A stretch of DNA of 64,000 nucleotides from Kitasatospora sp. A2-31 (GTDB taxonomy: Bacteria > Actinomycetota > Actinomycetes > Streptomycetales > Streptomycetaceae): positions 497,872 through 561,871 of the forward strand of contig NZ_JAKNTA010000003.1 of NCBI RefSeq assembly GCF_022288725.1, in the 5' to 3' direction. Numbering within the stretch: position 1 is the first letter of the stretch; each line of letters opens with the position of its first letter. This document shows positions 42,808-50,496 of the stretch, in pieces. The notes under the pieces are model-generated. The model worked only from the letters and a program-made list of their open reading frames with translations. It was not told the origin of the DNA and made no database searches. Both the position numbers and the translations under genes were made by a program.

Positions 42808-45039
42808 GTGAACCAGCCGCACAGCACCGACCGCAGCACCGAGCCCGACCCTGGCGGGGGCGTGGTGGTGGACCTCGACAAGGCCCGCGCTGCCCGCACC
42901 ATCCCGACGGACGCCCCGCCGCCCGCTGTCCCGGCGGCGCCCGTGCCGGTCGAGGGTGTCGTCCTGCCTAACCCGGCGGCCATGCCGGGGCGTCCGCCGG
43001 TGTGGGTGCGCGGGGGCCGCTCGGTGCGGGTGGTGCTTACCGATGACCGGACCCGCACCGCTGCCCGTCTGGTGGTCCGGCACGGCGCCTACGTCGTCGC
43101 CGGGGCCGGCATCGCCGCCCGGCGTGCGTGGGACGGCCGCACCTTGGCCCGCTACGAGCGCATGATGCGCACCGCGGAGGCGGCGGGTCAGCACGAGGTG
43201 GCGATGGAGTGGGAGGTCCGGGCCGCGGCGTTCCGTGCGGCCCGCCACCAGCGCCGCATGGACCTGCTGAAGGCACCTCAGCAGGTCGCCAAGTCCGCGG
43301 CGTTCGCCGTGGGCACCGCGCAGGGAGCGCTGCTGCTGCTCGGTGTGATCCTGGCCATCGCGGAGAAGGACATCGCCCAGCTCGTCGTGCCGACCATGAC
43401 CGTGATCGACCTGATCCGGTGGGTGGCGGTGTTCATCGGCATCGTGTGGGGCCCGCTGACCGTGCTCGGCCCCTGGCTCGGCTTGCTGGCCTTGTGGTCG
43501 GTCGGCCGGCACCGGCAGGCCGCCCCCGCGTGGACGCTGCCGGCCGCCGCCACGGCCACGGTCGGCGCGCCGATCACCCCCTCGGTGGTGGTCACGTCGC
43601 TGCGGGATCTGGGCATCGCCCCGCTGCGGAACGCGATCCGGGAGATGGGCGACGCCGGGGCGGGGATGCTCGGCCCGATCCGCATCGCCGGCTGCGGCGT
43701 CGAGGTGGACGTCACCCTGCCGTCTGGGGTGTCGACGGAGGAGGTGCAGAAGCGGCGCCGCAAGCTCGCCGAGAACCTGTCCCGGCACGAGCACGAGGTG
43801 TTCATCACCATCCCGCAGGCCGCCCGCACCGTGCGCCTGTGGATCGCCGACTCGGGCGCGTTGGACGAGCCGATCGGCCCGTCCCCGCTGGTCACCGACC
43901 CCGACACCCCGGCCGACCTCTACACTGGCCGCGCCCCCTGGGGCCAGGACCTGCGCGGCGACGCCGCCGCGCTGTCCCTGCTGCAGCGCCACCTGCTGAT
44001 CACCGGCCTGTCCAACCAGGGCAAGACCGCAGCGCTCCGTGCCCTGGCGCTGTGGCTGGCCCTGGACACGTCGGTGGAGTTCCGCATCGCCGACCTCAAG
44101 GGCGTGGGTGACTGGCGCATGTTCGACGGCCTGGCCACCGTCCTCATCCAGGGCCCCACCGACCAGCACGTGATTGACGCGACCGAGATGCTGGAAGCCG
44201 GCGTCGCGGAGATGGAACGCCGCATCGAGCTGCTGGAGCAGTCCGGCGCGACCGACGGCGTCACCCGCGAGATGGCCCGCACCGACCACCGGTTCCACCC
44301 GATCGTGCTGCTCGTCGACGAAGCGCAGGTCGCGTTCATGTGCCCGGCGGTCGGCGAGGACAAGCGCCCCTACGGCGGGACGAAAGCCACGTCCCGGTAC
44401 TTCATGGCCGCCCGCAAGCTCCACAACCAGGGCCGCGCGGTGAACGTGACCCTTTGGCAGGGCACCCAGGACCCCACCAACGAGAACCTGCCCAAGCTGG
44501 TCCGCGAAGGTGCCCACATCCGGGCCTCGCTCGTCCTCGGCACCGAGGAACAGGCCCGCATGGCCCTCGGTGACAAGGCCGTCGACGGCGGCGCCGCCCC
44601 GCACAAGCTCCGCCAGGGCCTCGACAAGGGCACCGTCGTCGTCGCCGGCGACGGCGTCAAGCTCGCCCCCGGACAGTCGTCCACCACCATCCGCACCCAC
44701 TTCATCTCCGGCGAGCACGCCGCCGAGATCGCCGACCGCGCCAAGGCCCGCCGCACCGGCGTCACCACCCTGTCCGCGGTCGAGCGCCCCGAGACCGTCG
44801 ACCCGCTCGCCGACATCGCCGCCGTCCTCGGCGACGAGAAGCGCATGCGCACCCAAGAGGTCCTGGCCGGCCTCGCCGCCCGGGACCCGGGCGAGTACCG
44901 GGAGTGGACCTTCAGCGACCTCAAGACGGTCCTGGAGGCCGCCGGCGCCGCGCCCTACAAGTCCGACGGCGTGCAGGTCGTCTCCCGCTCCAAGGTCGAA
45001 TCCGCGCTCCAGCTCCGCGCCGAAGACGCCGGAGCGTAA
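42808..45039 (+). CDS. FtsK/SpoIIIE-type DNA translocase (TraB-like transfer protein)
   Basis: The 743-residue protein has two membrane helices (GTAQGALLLLGVILAIAEKD near residue 170 and IRWVAVFIGIVWGPLTVLGP near 210), then the FtsK motor: Walker A ITGLSNQGKTAALRALALWL (near residue 400), Walker B IVLLVDEAQVAF (near 500) and the arginine-finger region. A C-terminal winged-helix part follows (EVLAGLAARDPGEYREWTFS, LKTVLEAAGAAPYKSDGVQV). In Streptomyces plasmids and AICEs a single hexameric TraB of this type moves double-stranded DNA between hyphae. GTG 42808 follows GAGGAAGGA. Confidence 0.92.
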   Translation: MNQPHSTDRSTEPDPGGGVVVDLDKARAARTIPTDAPPPAVPAAPVPVEGVVLPNPAAMPGRPPVWVRGGRSVRVVLTDDRTRTAARLVVRHGAYVVAGAGIAARRAWDGRTLARYERMMRTAEAAGQHEVAMEWEVRAAAFRAARHQRRMDLLKAPQQVAKSAAFAVGTAQGALLLLGVILAIAEKDIAQLVVPTMTVIDLIRWVAVFIGIVWGPLTVLGPWLGLLALWSVGRHRQAAPAWTLPAAATATVGAPITPSVVVTSLRDLGIAPLRNAIREMGDAGAGMLGPIRIAGCGVEVDVTLPSGVSTEEVQKRRRKLAENLSRHEHEVFITIPQAARTVRLWIADSGALDEPIGPSPLVTDPDTPADLYTGRAPWGQDLRGDAAALSLLQRHLLITGLSNQGKTAALRALALWLALDTSVEFRIADLKGVGDWRMFDGLATVLIQGPTDQHVIDATEMLEAGVAEMERRIELLEQSGATDGVTREMARTDHRFHPIVLLVDEAQVAFMCPAVGEDKRPYGGTKATSRYFMAARKLHNQGRAVNVTLWQGTQDPTNENLPKLVREGAHIRASLVLGTEEQARMALGDKAVDGGAAPHKLRQGLDKGTVVVAGDGVKLAPGQSSTTIRTHFISGEHAAEIADRAKARRTGVTTLSAVERPETVDPLADIAAVLGDEKRMRTQEVLAGLAARDPGEYREWTFSDLKTVLEAAGAAPYKSDGVQVVSRSKVESALQLRAEDAGA

Positions 45040-45052
45040 CCAAACGACTAGA

Positions 45053-45153
45053 GGGAGGCCGGAGGGAGGCAGGGAGTTCTCCCTCTCCGCCTCCCTGAAC
45101 CCCAACCCTGCCCCTGATCAGCCCAGATAGGCGCTTCAGGGAGGCAGGGAGGC
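45053..45153. repeat. GGGAGGC repeats behind the transfer gene, candidate clt
   Basis: GGGAGGC occurs directly at 45053-45059, 45064-45070, 45139-45145 and 45147-45153, and inverted as GCCTCCC at 45089-45095, starting 14 bp after the translocase stop. The non-coding gap 45040-45268 otherwise holds no frame. TraB proteins recognise short repeats (clt locus) near their own gene. A single GACCCGGA, the octamer reported for pSVH1, occurs at 45195-45202. Confidence 0.45.
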
Positions 45154-45268
45154 AACCCCCGCACCCCCGCCAAGGGCCCGGAAACCCGCATCGCGACCCG
45201 GAGCCCTCCTCCCTCCCCACCCACCCACCATCACTCTCCGCAACCAGAGATGAAGGGAGAGCCATCCC

Positions 45269-45487
45269 GTGAACGCCCCCGCCCCGGCCGTCATCCGGCC
45301 GCTGGCCGCCGTGCACCTGCGCGACGCGCTCACCGCCGCCGCCAACGGCCACGGCCCGGCCGCACTGGCCGCCCTCATGCACATCGACCCCGAGTCCTGG
45401 GCCGCGATCGAGCAGCGCGCCGCCGCGCTCGGCACCGGCCTGATCGACCTGCTCGCCACCGCCGCCCGCACCGGAGGAACCCCGTGA
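45269..45487 (+). CDS. Small AICE protein
   Basis: The 72-residue soluble protein (RPLAAVHLRDALTAAANGHG, PAALAALMHIDPESWAAIEQ, RAAALGTGLIDLLATAA) is all-helical by composition. It starts at GTG 45269 and is coupled by GTGA overlap to the next gene. No family recognised. Confidence 0.7.
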   Translation: MNAPAPAVIRPLAAVHLRDALTAAANGHGPAALAALMHIDPESWAAIEQRAAALGTGLIDLLATAARTGGTP

Positions 45488-45750
45488 GCGCCACCACCGA
45501 CGCCATCACCGCCGCCGTCCTGTTCGGCCCCGGCCTGGCCGGCACCGCAGCCCTCGCCCTGACCTGGCGGGGCGCCAAAGCCGACTCCGCCGCCGTCCGG
45601 CAGGTCCTGGCCGAGTCCGCCGCCGCCCGCGCCGCCCAGCAGCAGACGGCCCCGCCCGACGGCGGCGAAGGCGCCCCCACCCCCACGGCCGAGCAGCCCA
45701 CCCGCCTCGCCACCGTCCTGCCCTTCCCCACCACCCGGCGCGCCGCCTAG
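45484..45750 (+). CDS. Small single-helix membrane AICE protein
   Basis: The 88-residue protein has one N-terminal membrane segment (AITAAVLFGPGLAGTAALAL) and a polar, Ala/Gln/Thr-rich cytoplasmic part (SAAVRQVLAESAAARAAQQQ). It overlaps the preceding gene by four bases. Function unknown; small membrane proteins near TraB often aid spread of the element, which is only an analogy here. Confidence 0.65.
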   Translation: MSATTDAITAAVLFGPGLAGTAALALTWRGAKADSAAVRQVLAESAAARAAQQQTAPPDGGEGAPTPTAEQPTRLATVLPFPTTRRAA

Positions 45751-45857
45751 CCGGTCTGTGCCGACCCCGGTTCCGCCCGCCCCCCGACACCAGGCGGGGC
45801 GCGGGCGGTGCCAGGGACGGACAGCCCGATCCCACCCAGTTGCCCCGGGAGGGCCAC

Positions 45858-46064
45858 ATGACCAAGCGCACCTACCTCGACCCCCGCCAGATGGGCGCCG
45901 ACAACATCGGCGACGCCGCCCGCCTCTTCCTGCTCGGCGTACGCATCACCCGCGCCGAAAGCCGCGGCAAGTCCACCAAGCGACTGGAGAACAAGGCCGA
46001 CCGCATCCAGCAGGACGCCTTCGACCGCTGGGACGCCAAGTATGGCGCCCCCGACGAGAGCTGA
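45858..46064 (+). CDS. Small basic AICE protein
   Basis: A 68-residue protein (TKRTYLDPRQMGADNIGDAA, RLFLLGVRITRAESRGKSTK, RLENKADRIQQDAFDRWDAK) rich in Lys and Arg, with GGGAGGG before the ATG at 45858. Its composition fits nucleic-acid binding. It precedes the replication genes; function unknown. Confidence 0.65.
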   Translation: MTKRTYLDPRQMGADNIGDAARLFLLGVRITRAESRGKSTKRLENKADRIQQDAFDRWDAKYGAPDES

Positions 46065-46156
46065 CTCCGCCCGGAGCGGCCGGCCACTCCCTGCCAGGAT
46101 CTTCCGGCCGCTCCGGTTCCTCCCCCTGCTCTACCGAGATGAGGAGAACCACCAGC

Positions 46157-47008
46157 ATGACCCAACCGACCAACCGGGGCGAGCACCTGCCCACCGCTCT
46201 CTCCCTGGCGGCCTCCGGCGTGCCCGTGCTGCCGTTGCGGGCCGGGAAGGTGCCGTTCGGCAACTGCCGGCACTGCGCCGACAACGCGTGTGGCGGCCGG
46301 CCGAACATGAAGACCCCGGGCCCCTGCACCTGCCCGAAGCCGTGCCACGGCTGGGCCGCCGCCACCACCGACCCCGACGTCATCAGCTCGCCCGCGTGGG
46401 CGCACGCGTGGCGGGAGGCGGCCTCCGTCGGCTACCACCCCGGCGGCGCGGGCCTGACCGTCGTGGACCTCGACAACGCGGACGCCATCGCGTGGGCCCG
46501 CATGGCCCTACCGGCGACCCGGACCGTCGCCACCACCCGGGGCGAGCACTGGCTGTACCGGGGCGCCATGCAGTCCGCGAACGCGGTGCGGCCGGGCGTG
46601 GACGTCAAGTCCACGATGGCCTACGCGCGGTGGCTCGGCCCCGGCACCGGCACCCTCACCGCCTTGCCGGACGTCGTCCGCGCCCTGGTGGTGAGGGAGC
46701 CCGCTGCGGTCCGGCCGGCGGCCGTCACGGTGCCCGCGCCGGCCGGGGGCGGGAAGTGCCCCCACCGCAGCCCGGTCTTCCTGGAGCGCGGCATCGCCAT
46801 GGCCGAGCAGCGCATCGCCGAGGCGGCCAGCGGGGTGCACAACACGGTGTTCGGGGCGTTCCTCGCGGTGCTGTCCACGCACGGGCGGTGCGGGTGTCTG
46901 ACCGAGGCGCACACCGCGCGGCTGTTCACCGCCGCGCAGGCCAAGGGCGAATCGCCCCGGCACTGCGCCGACGCGTGGGCCAACGCCCTGAGCAGGTTGG
47001 GGCTGTAG
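46157..47008 (+). CDS. Prim-pol domain replication protein
   Basis: The 283-residue protein matches the bifunctional DNA primase/polymerase N-terminal family: HLPTALSLAASGVPVLPLRA, a Cys-rich insert (CRHCADNACGG and CTCPKPCHGW), GGAGLTVVDLDNADAIAW with the catalytic D-L-D, TTRGEHWLYRG with the conserved His, and VKSTMAYARWLGPGT. In AICEs this protein starts replication together with the helicase-like ATPase encoded two bases downstream. GAGGAG lies ten bases before ATG 46157. Confidence 0.88.
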   Translation: MTQPTNRGEHLPTALSLAASGVPVLPLRAGKVPFGNCRHCADNACGGRPNMKTPGPCTCPKPCHGWAAATTDPDVISSPAWAHAWREAASVGYHPGGAGLTVVDLDNADAIAWARMALPATRTVATTRGEHWLYRGAMQSANAVRPGVDVKSTMAYARWLGPGTGTLTALPDVVRALVVREPAAVRPAAVTVPAPAGGGKCPHRSPVFLERGIAMAEQRIAEAASGVHNTVFGAFLAVLSTHGRCGCLTEAHTARLFTAAQAKGESPRHCADAWANALSRLGL

Positions 47009-47010
47009 CC

Positions 47011-48486
47011 GTGGCCGAGGACGAGAAGACCCCGGCGCGCGAGATCATCGCCGACTACGCCCAGGTGCACTTCCGCTACTTCCGCACCGCCGACGGGACC
47101 GTGTACGCGCAGCGCACCGGCCACCCCGTGGCCCGTCCGATCCGCTCCCAGGGCACCACCGGCAGCCACCGCCAGGAACTCATGGTCGGCCTCTACAAGG
47201 ACGGGGTCGGCGTGTTCAACGGGACCGCACTCAAGGAGGCACTGGACTTGATCGAAGCGCTCGCCCTGTCCGAGGACGTGCAGCCCGTCCACATCCGCGT
47301 CGCCCCCGGGTTCGACGGGGCGACGTGGCTGGACCTGGGCCGCGCCGACGGCCTGTCCGTGCGCATCCACCCCACCGGCTGGGACATCGCCACCCCGGAC
47401 CCGCGGGAGGTCTGTTGGCGGCGCACCCAGCTCACCGGCGAACTCCCGGTGCCGGCCAAGGACACCGACGGCAAAGGCATCGACCTGCTGCTGCGGCTGT
47501 GCAACTTCGCCAACGCGCAGGCCGAGTGCCTGGCCATCGCCTGGCTGATCGGGTGCCTCGGGCCGTCCGTGCCCGTCCCGGCCCCGTTCCTCACCGGGCC
47601 GCAGGGCGCCGGCAAGTCCACCGGCGGCCGGATGCTGGTGCGGATCATCGAGGGCATGAGCGGTGACCTGCGCCGGGCACCGAAGGACGAAGAGAACCTG
47701 ATCGCCGCCGTGGCGGCCGGCTGGGTCACCGCCCTGGACAACCTGAGCCACATGACCCCCGACCTGTCGGATGCCATGTGCTGCATCGTGACCGGCGCCG
47801 AGAGCGTCAAGCGCGCCCTGTTCACCGACGGCGACGTCCACCGCTCCGCCTACCGCCGCCCCCTGCTCCTGACCGGCATCGACGTCGGCGTCATCCGCCC
47901 CGACCTCGCCGAACGACTCCTGCCCCTGCGGCTGGAGCGCCCCCGCGTCCGCCGCACCGAAGCGGAGCTGTGGGCCGAGTACGCGGACGTGCTGCCCGTC
48001 GTCCTGGGGTCGCTGCTCGACCTCACGGTCAAGGTCCGCGCGGCCGAGGCGGAAACCCCGACCGACCTGCGGATGGCGGACTTCGCCCACCTGTGCGCGC
48101 AGCTCGACGCGGCAACCGGCTGGAGGGCACTGGCCGCCTACCGGGCCAGCCTGGACGACCTGAACGACGACGTCATCGAGGGCGACCTGTTGGCGCAGAC
48201 CGTCCTCAAGCACGCCGAGACCATCGAGCCCGGCACCGCACAGCGCATGACCTCCACCGAGTGGCTGCAGTGCCTCGGCCGCCTCTACAGCGGCGACGAC
48301 CCGCGGGCCGTTCCCAAGGGCTGGCCGACCACCGGCAAGGTCCTCTCCGACCGCCTCAAGCGCCTCCAGCCCACCCTTGCGGCCCGGGGCGTCCTCATCG
48401 ACACCGGCCGCACCCACGAGGGCCGCTACCTCGAAATGGCCCGCCCCGCCCCCACGCCCCCGCACGACCAGCCCCGGCTGCACTGA
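47011..48486 (+). CDS. Replication ATPase/helicase of the AICE
   Basis: The 491-residue protein has a P-loop (APFLTGPQGAGKSTGGRMLV, near residue 196) and a Walker B-like region (VAAGWVTALDNLSHMTPDLS) of the SF3/primase-C-terminal helicase type, an arginine-finger-like segment (SAYRRPLLLTGIDVG) and a winged-helix C terminus (TTGKVLSDRLKRLQPTLAAR). It follows the prim-pol gene by two bases; together they stand in for RepSA-type initiators. A perfect hairpin terminator follows, then the iteron-like array. Confidence 0.88.
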   Translation: MAEDEKTPAREIIADYAQVHFRYFRTADGTVYAQRTGHPVARPIRSQGTTGSHRQELMVGLYKDGVGVFNGTALKEALDLIEALALSEDVQPVHIRVAPGFDGATWLDLGRADGLSVRIHPTGWDIATPDPREVCWRRTQLTGELPVPAKDTDGKGIDLLLRLCNFANAQAECLAIAWLIGCLGPSVPVPAPFLTGPQGAGKSTGGRMLVRIIEGMSGDLRRAPKDEENLIAAVAAGWVTALDNLSHMTPDLSDAMCCIVTGAESVKRALFTDGDVHRSAYRRPLLLTGIDVGVIRPDLAERLLPLRLERPRVRRTEAELWAEYADVLPVVLGSLLDLTVKVRAAEAETPTDLRMADFAHLCAQLDAATGWRALAAYRASLDDLNDDVIEGDLLAQTVLKHAETIEPGTAQRMTSTEWLQCLGRLYSGDDPRAVPKGWPTTGKVLSDRLKRLQPTLAARGVLIDTGRTHEGRYLEMARPAPTPPHDQPRLH

Positions 48487-48497
48487 CCGCCCGGACA

Positions 48498-48536
48498 AGC
48501 AAGAAGAGCACCGGCGGCCCGGGTGCTCTTCTTGCT
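48498..48536 (+). terminator. Terminator of the AICE replication operon
   Basis: A perfect 15-bp stem (48498-48512 with 48522-48536) stands 12 bp past the ATPase stop and is relatively AT-containing for this genome (AGCAAGAAGAGCACC arm). Confidence 0.8.
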
Positions 48537-48644
48537 GTTCGGCGAAGCCGCCAAAGGTCGCGCCGCGCAGCGGCTCCTCATTCGCTCTGTGAGGCGCGCC
48601 TACTACAACGAACAGCCCCTCCTTTGTCCCAAGGAGGAAGACGC

Positions 48645-48850
48645 TGCGTCACGTGCGTCATACGGGGCGGAAACCGGCCCCCGACCTGCGACGACAGCCA
48701 TGACGCAGACGACGGCCGCTGCGTCATCCTGCGTCACCTGCGTCACGCAATGACGCAGCCCATGACACACCCATGACGCAGCCCCCGCCTGCTGCGTCAG
48801 GCAAAACCCCTGGTCAGAGACCCAAATGACGCTGATGACGCAATGACGCA
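48645..48850. repeat. TGACGCA iteron-like array, candidate replication origin
   Basis: Eleven exact copies of TGACGCA (in either orientation as TGCGTCA) plus TGACACA (48763) and TGACGCT (48827) lie within 206 bp of non-coding DNA between the replication genes and the excisionase. Exact copies start at 48645, 48654, 48701, 48720, 48730, 48739, 48751, 48774, 48793, 48836 and 48844. Several are spaced 9-10 bp, about one helical turn. The gap 48487-48913 has no gene. An origin bound by the prim-pol/ATPase, or a binding site of the excisionase, is the natural reading. Confidence 0.7.
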
Positions 48851-48913
48851 GAAATCCGCACCTCGGACAGCGCGCACCGCGAGAAGCCCCCGCCACCGCC
48901 CCAGGGAGCATGC

Positions 48914-49102
48914 ATGACCACGATCCCGCCCGTCGCCCTGCAAGTCCCCGAGGTCATGGAGGCCCTGCGGCTGAGCCGCAGCAAGGTCTACGACCTCATT
49001 CGCACGAAGAAGCTCGGCAGCTTCAAGGAAGGCGGCTCCCGCCGCATCCCCGTCACTGCCCTGCATGACTACGTCCGCACCAAGATGGAGGAGGCCGCCT
49101 GA
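48914..49102 (+). CDS. xis: Excisionase (MerR-like HTH_17)
   Basis: The 62-residue protein is a single winged helix: LQVPEVMEALRLSRSKVYDL, IRTKKLGSFKEGGSRRIPVT, ALHDYVRTKMEEAA. This is the excisionase-type HTH_17 fold. It bends DNA at the attachment ends to direct the integrase toward excision. The stop and the integrase start share bases (TGATG), so both are made together. It lies just after the TGACGCA array. Confidence 0.9.
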   Translation: MTTIPPVALQVPEVMEALRLSRSKVYDLIRTKKLGSFKEGGSRRIPVTALHDYVRTKMEEAA

Positions 49103-50307
49103 TGGCGAAGCGTGCCAACGGCGAAGGCAGCATCACTCGAATGAAGGGACGCGACCTCTTTCACGGGCGGGTCTACGTGACGACCACGTCCGGCCTGATC
49201 AAGCGTGTCTCCGTGTACGGCAAGACGCGTGACGACGTACGGGAGAAGATCACTGCCCTTCAGGCCCAGGACAACCAGGGCATCCCGACGCCCGACACGA
49301 ACGTGAAGATGGCCGAGTACCTGACGTACTGGCTGGCCGCGGTCGTGGGCGTGAACCGGCGCCCGAAGACCTACCAGGGGTACGAGAGCGTCGTCCGGGT
49401 GCACCTGATCCCCGGGCTCGGCAAGAAGAAGCTCAGGACGCTGCGGGCCACCGAGGTCCGGGTGTGGCTTGCCCACCTTGCCGCCGCCTGCCAGTGCTGC
49501 AAGAACGGCTGGGACGCCGCTCGGTCGGAGCCGGAGTGCTGCGCGGCGGGGCAGTGCTGCGAGACCAAGCTGTCCCACCGCACGGTTCAGCAGGCACACG
49601 CGGTCCTGAGGAACGCGTTGGAGAACGCCGTTCGGGAGGAGCTGGTCCTCCGGAACGTGGCGAAGCTGGTGCAGGTCCCCGCGCCCGACTACACGACCGG
49701 GAAGGGCCTCTCGGTCCCGCAGGCCCGGCTCCTGCTGAAGGCGGCCGGCGTCGACCGCCTCCATGCCCTGTACGTGCTGGCTCTGACCATGGGGATGCGG
49801 CGCGGGGAGCTGTTGGGTCTGCACTGGGAAGCGATCGACCTGGACCGCGGGACACTGATCGTCGCCAGCAACCTTCAACGGGTCGGTGGAGCGCTCCAGC
49901 TCGGCCCCACCAAGACGTCGTCCTCGCTGCGGACGCTCCCGCTCCCGCCGCTCGTCCTGGAGGCCCTGAGGGCCCACCGGGAGCGGCAGGCGCAGGAGCG
50001 GGTGGCCGCCGGGGAGCGGTGGACGGAGACCGGCCTGGTGTTCACCAGCAGGGTCGGGACGCCGATGGAACCGGACAACCTCCGGCGGAGCTGGTACCCG
50101 ATCCGGGATCGGCTCGGCCTCACGCTCCGCTTTCATGATCTACGCCACACCTGCGTGACCCTGCTGCTGGATCTCGGGGTGCCGCCGCACGTCGTCCGGC
50201 AGATCGCCGGCCACAGTGACATCGGGGTGACCATGAAGATCTACGCCCACGCGTCCCTGGACGAGCAGCGGAAGGCCCTCGGGTCGCTCAGCGACCGGCT
50301 CTCCTGA
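49102..50307 (+). CDS. int: Site-specific tyrosine recombinase (integrase)
   Basis: The 401-residue integrase has an N-terminal arm-binding domain (NGEGSITRMKGRDLFHGRVY), a SAM-like core-binding domain with an unusual Cys-rich insert (CQCCKNGWDAARSEPECCAA, near residues 132-155), and a catalytic domain with Arg in TMGMRRGELLGLHW, the HxxR box FHDLRHTCVTLLLDLG, GHSDIGVTMKIYAHAS with the nucleophilic Tyr. All catalytic residues are present. It recombines the 3' end of tRNA-Phe with the element's attP. Its gene ends 76 bp from attR, as in most AICEs. Confidence 0.95.
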   Translation: MAKRANGEGSITRMKGRDLFHGRVYVTTTSGLIKRVSVYGKTRDDVREKITALQAQDNQGIPTPDTNVKMAEYLTYWLAAVVGVNRRPKTYQGYESVVRVHLIPGLGKKKLRTLRATEVRVWLAHLAAACQCCKNGWDAARSEPECCAAGQCCETKLSHRTVQQAHAVLRNALENAVREELVLRNVAKLVQVPAPDYTTGKGLSVPQARLLLKAAGVDRLHALYVLALTMGMRRGELLGLHWEAIDLDRGTLIVASNLQRVGGALQLGPTKTSSSLRTLPLPPLVLEALRAHRERQAQERVAAGERWTETGLVFTSRVGTPMEPDNLRRSWYPIRDRLGLTLRFHDLRHTCVTLLLDLGVPPHVVRQIAGHSDIGVTMKIYAHASLDEQRKALGSLSDRLS

Positions 50308-50310
50308 GCC

Positions 50311-50332
50311 GTTGGCGTACCGGTTGGCGTAC
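50311..50332. repeat. Right-end arm-type sites of the AICE
   Basis: GTTGGCGTAC at 50311-50320 and 50323-50332, a 12-bp period, directly after the integrase stop. Matching sites lie at the left end (35848) and, with a GTC ending, in the older remnant. Confidence 0.55.
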
Positions 50333-50343
50333 GCGGCATGCAG

Positions 50344-50378
50344 AAGGCCCCGGAGAGTGATCTCTCCGGGGCCTTTTT
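50344..50378. terminator. Terminator shared by integrase and tRNA-Phe
   Basis: A perfect 14-bp stem (50344-50357 with 50362-50375) with loop TGAT, followed by T residues to 50378 in the rightward direction and A residues at its base in the other. It ends the integrase mRNA and probably the tRNA-Phe transcript. Confidence 0.85.
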
Positions 50379-50383
50379 GCCTT

Positions 50384-50439
50384 TTCAGGCGCTTGTGGCC
50401 AGGGCCGGGGTCGAACCGGCGACCTTCCGCTTTTCAGGC
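50384..50439. repeat. attR of the AICE
   Basis: The 56-bp repeat matching attL at 35710-35765 with one mismatch. It overlaps the 3' part of tRNA-Phe from the anticodon loop to the discriminator, so integration rebuilds a complete tRNA gene. Confidence 0.9.
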
Positions 50440-50469
50440 GGACGCTCGTACCAACTGAGCTACCTGGCC
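50396..50469 (-). tRNA. tRNA-Phe (GAA), integration site
   Basis: The minus strand gives a 74-nt tRNA: acceptor GGCCAGG with CCTGGCC, anticodon stem TCCGC/GCGGA around loop CTGAAAA giving anticodon GAA, T-arm GGTTCGACCCC, discriminator A. No encoded CCA. Its 3' half comes from the mobile element. Confidence 0.96.
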
Positions 50470-50496
50470 GTACTACACCGCCTCTTGCGAGACGAG

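Larger units (their letters stand above)
35710..50439. mobile_element. Actinomycete integrative and conjugative element (AICE) at tRNA-Phe
   Basis: The 14.7-kb interval between the 56-bp repeats holds every AICE module in the usual order: leftward regulatory and cargo genes, rightward small proteins, FtsK/TraB translocase, prim-pol and ATPase, excisionase, integrase adjoining the tRNA. AICEs excise as circles, replicate, and pass to recipients as double-stranded DNA moved by a single TraB protein, unlike relaxase-driven ICEs. All core genes are intact, so the element could be active. Confidence 0.9.

Noticed and set aside
45195..45202. GACCCGGA as proof of a pSVH1-type clt locus
   Set aside because: The octamer occurs once; the reported loci have several copies, and in GC-rich DNA a single match is expected by chance.
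48645..48850. CRISPR array
   Set aside because: The repeated unit is only seven bases, occurs in both orientations, and has irregular spacing without unique spacers; there are no cas genes.
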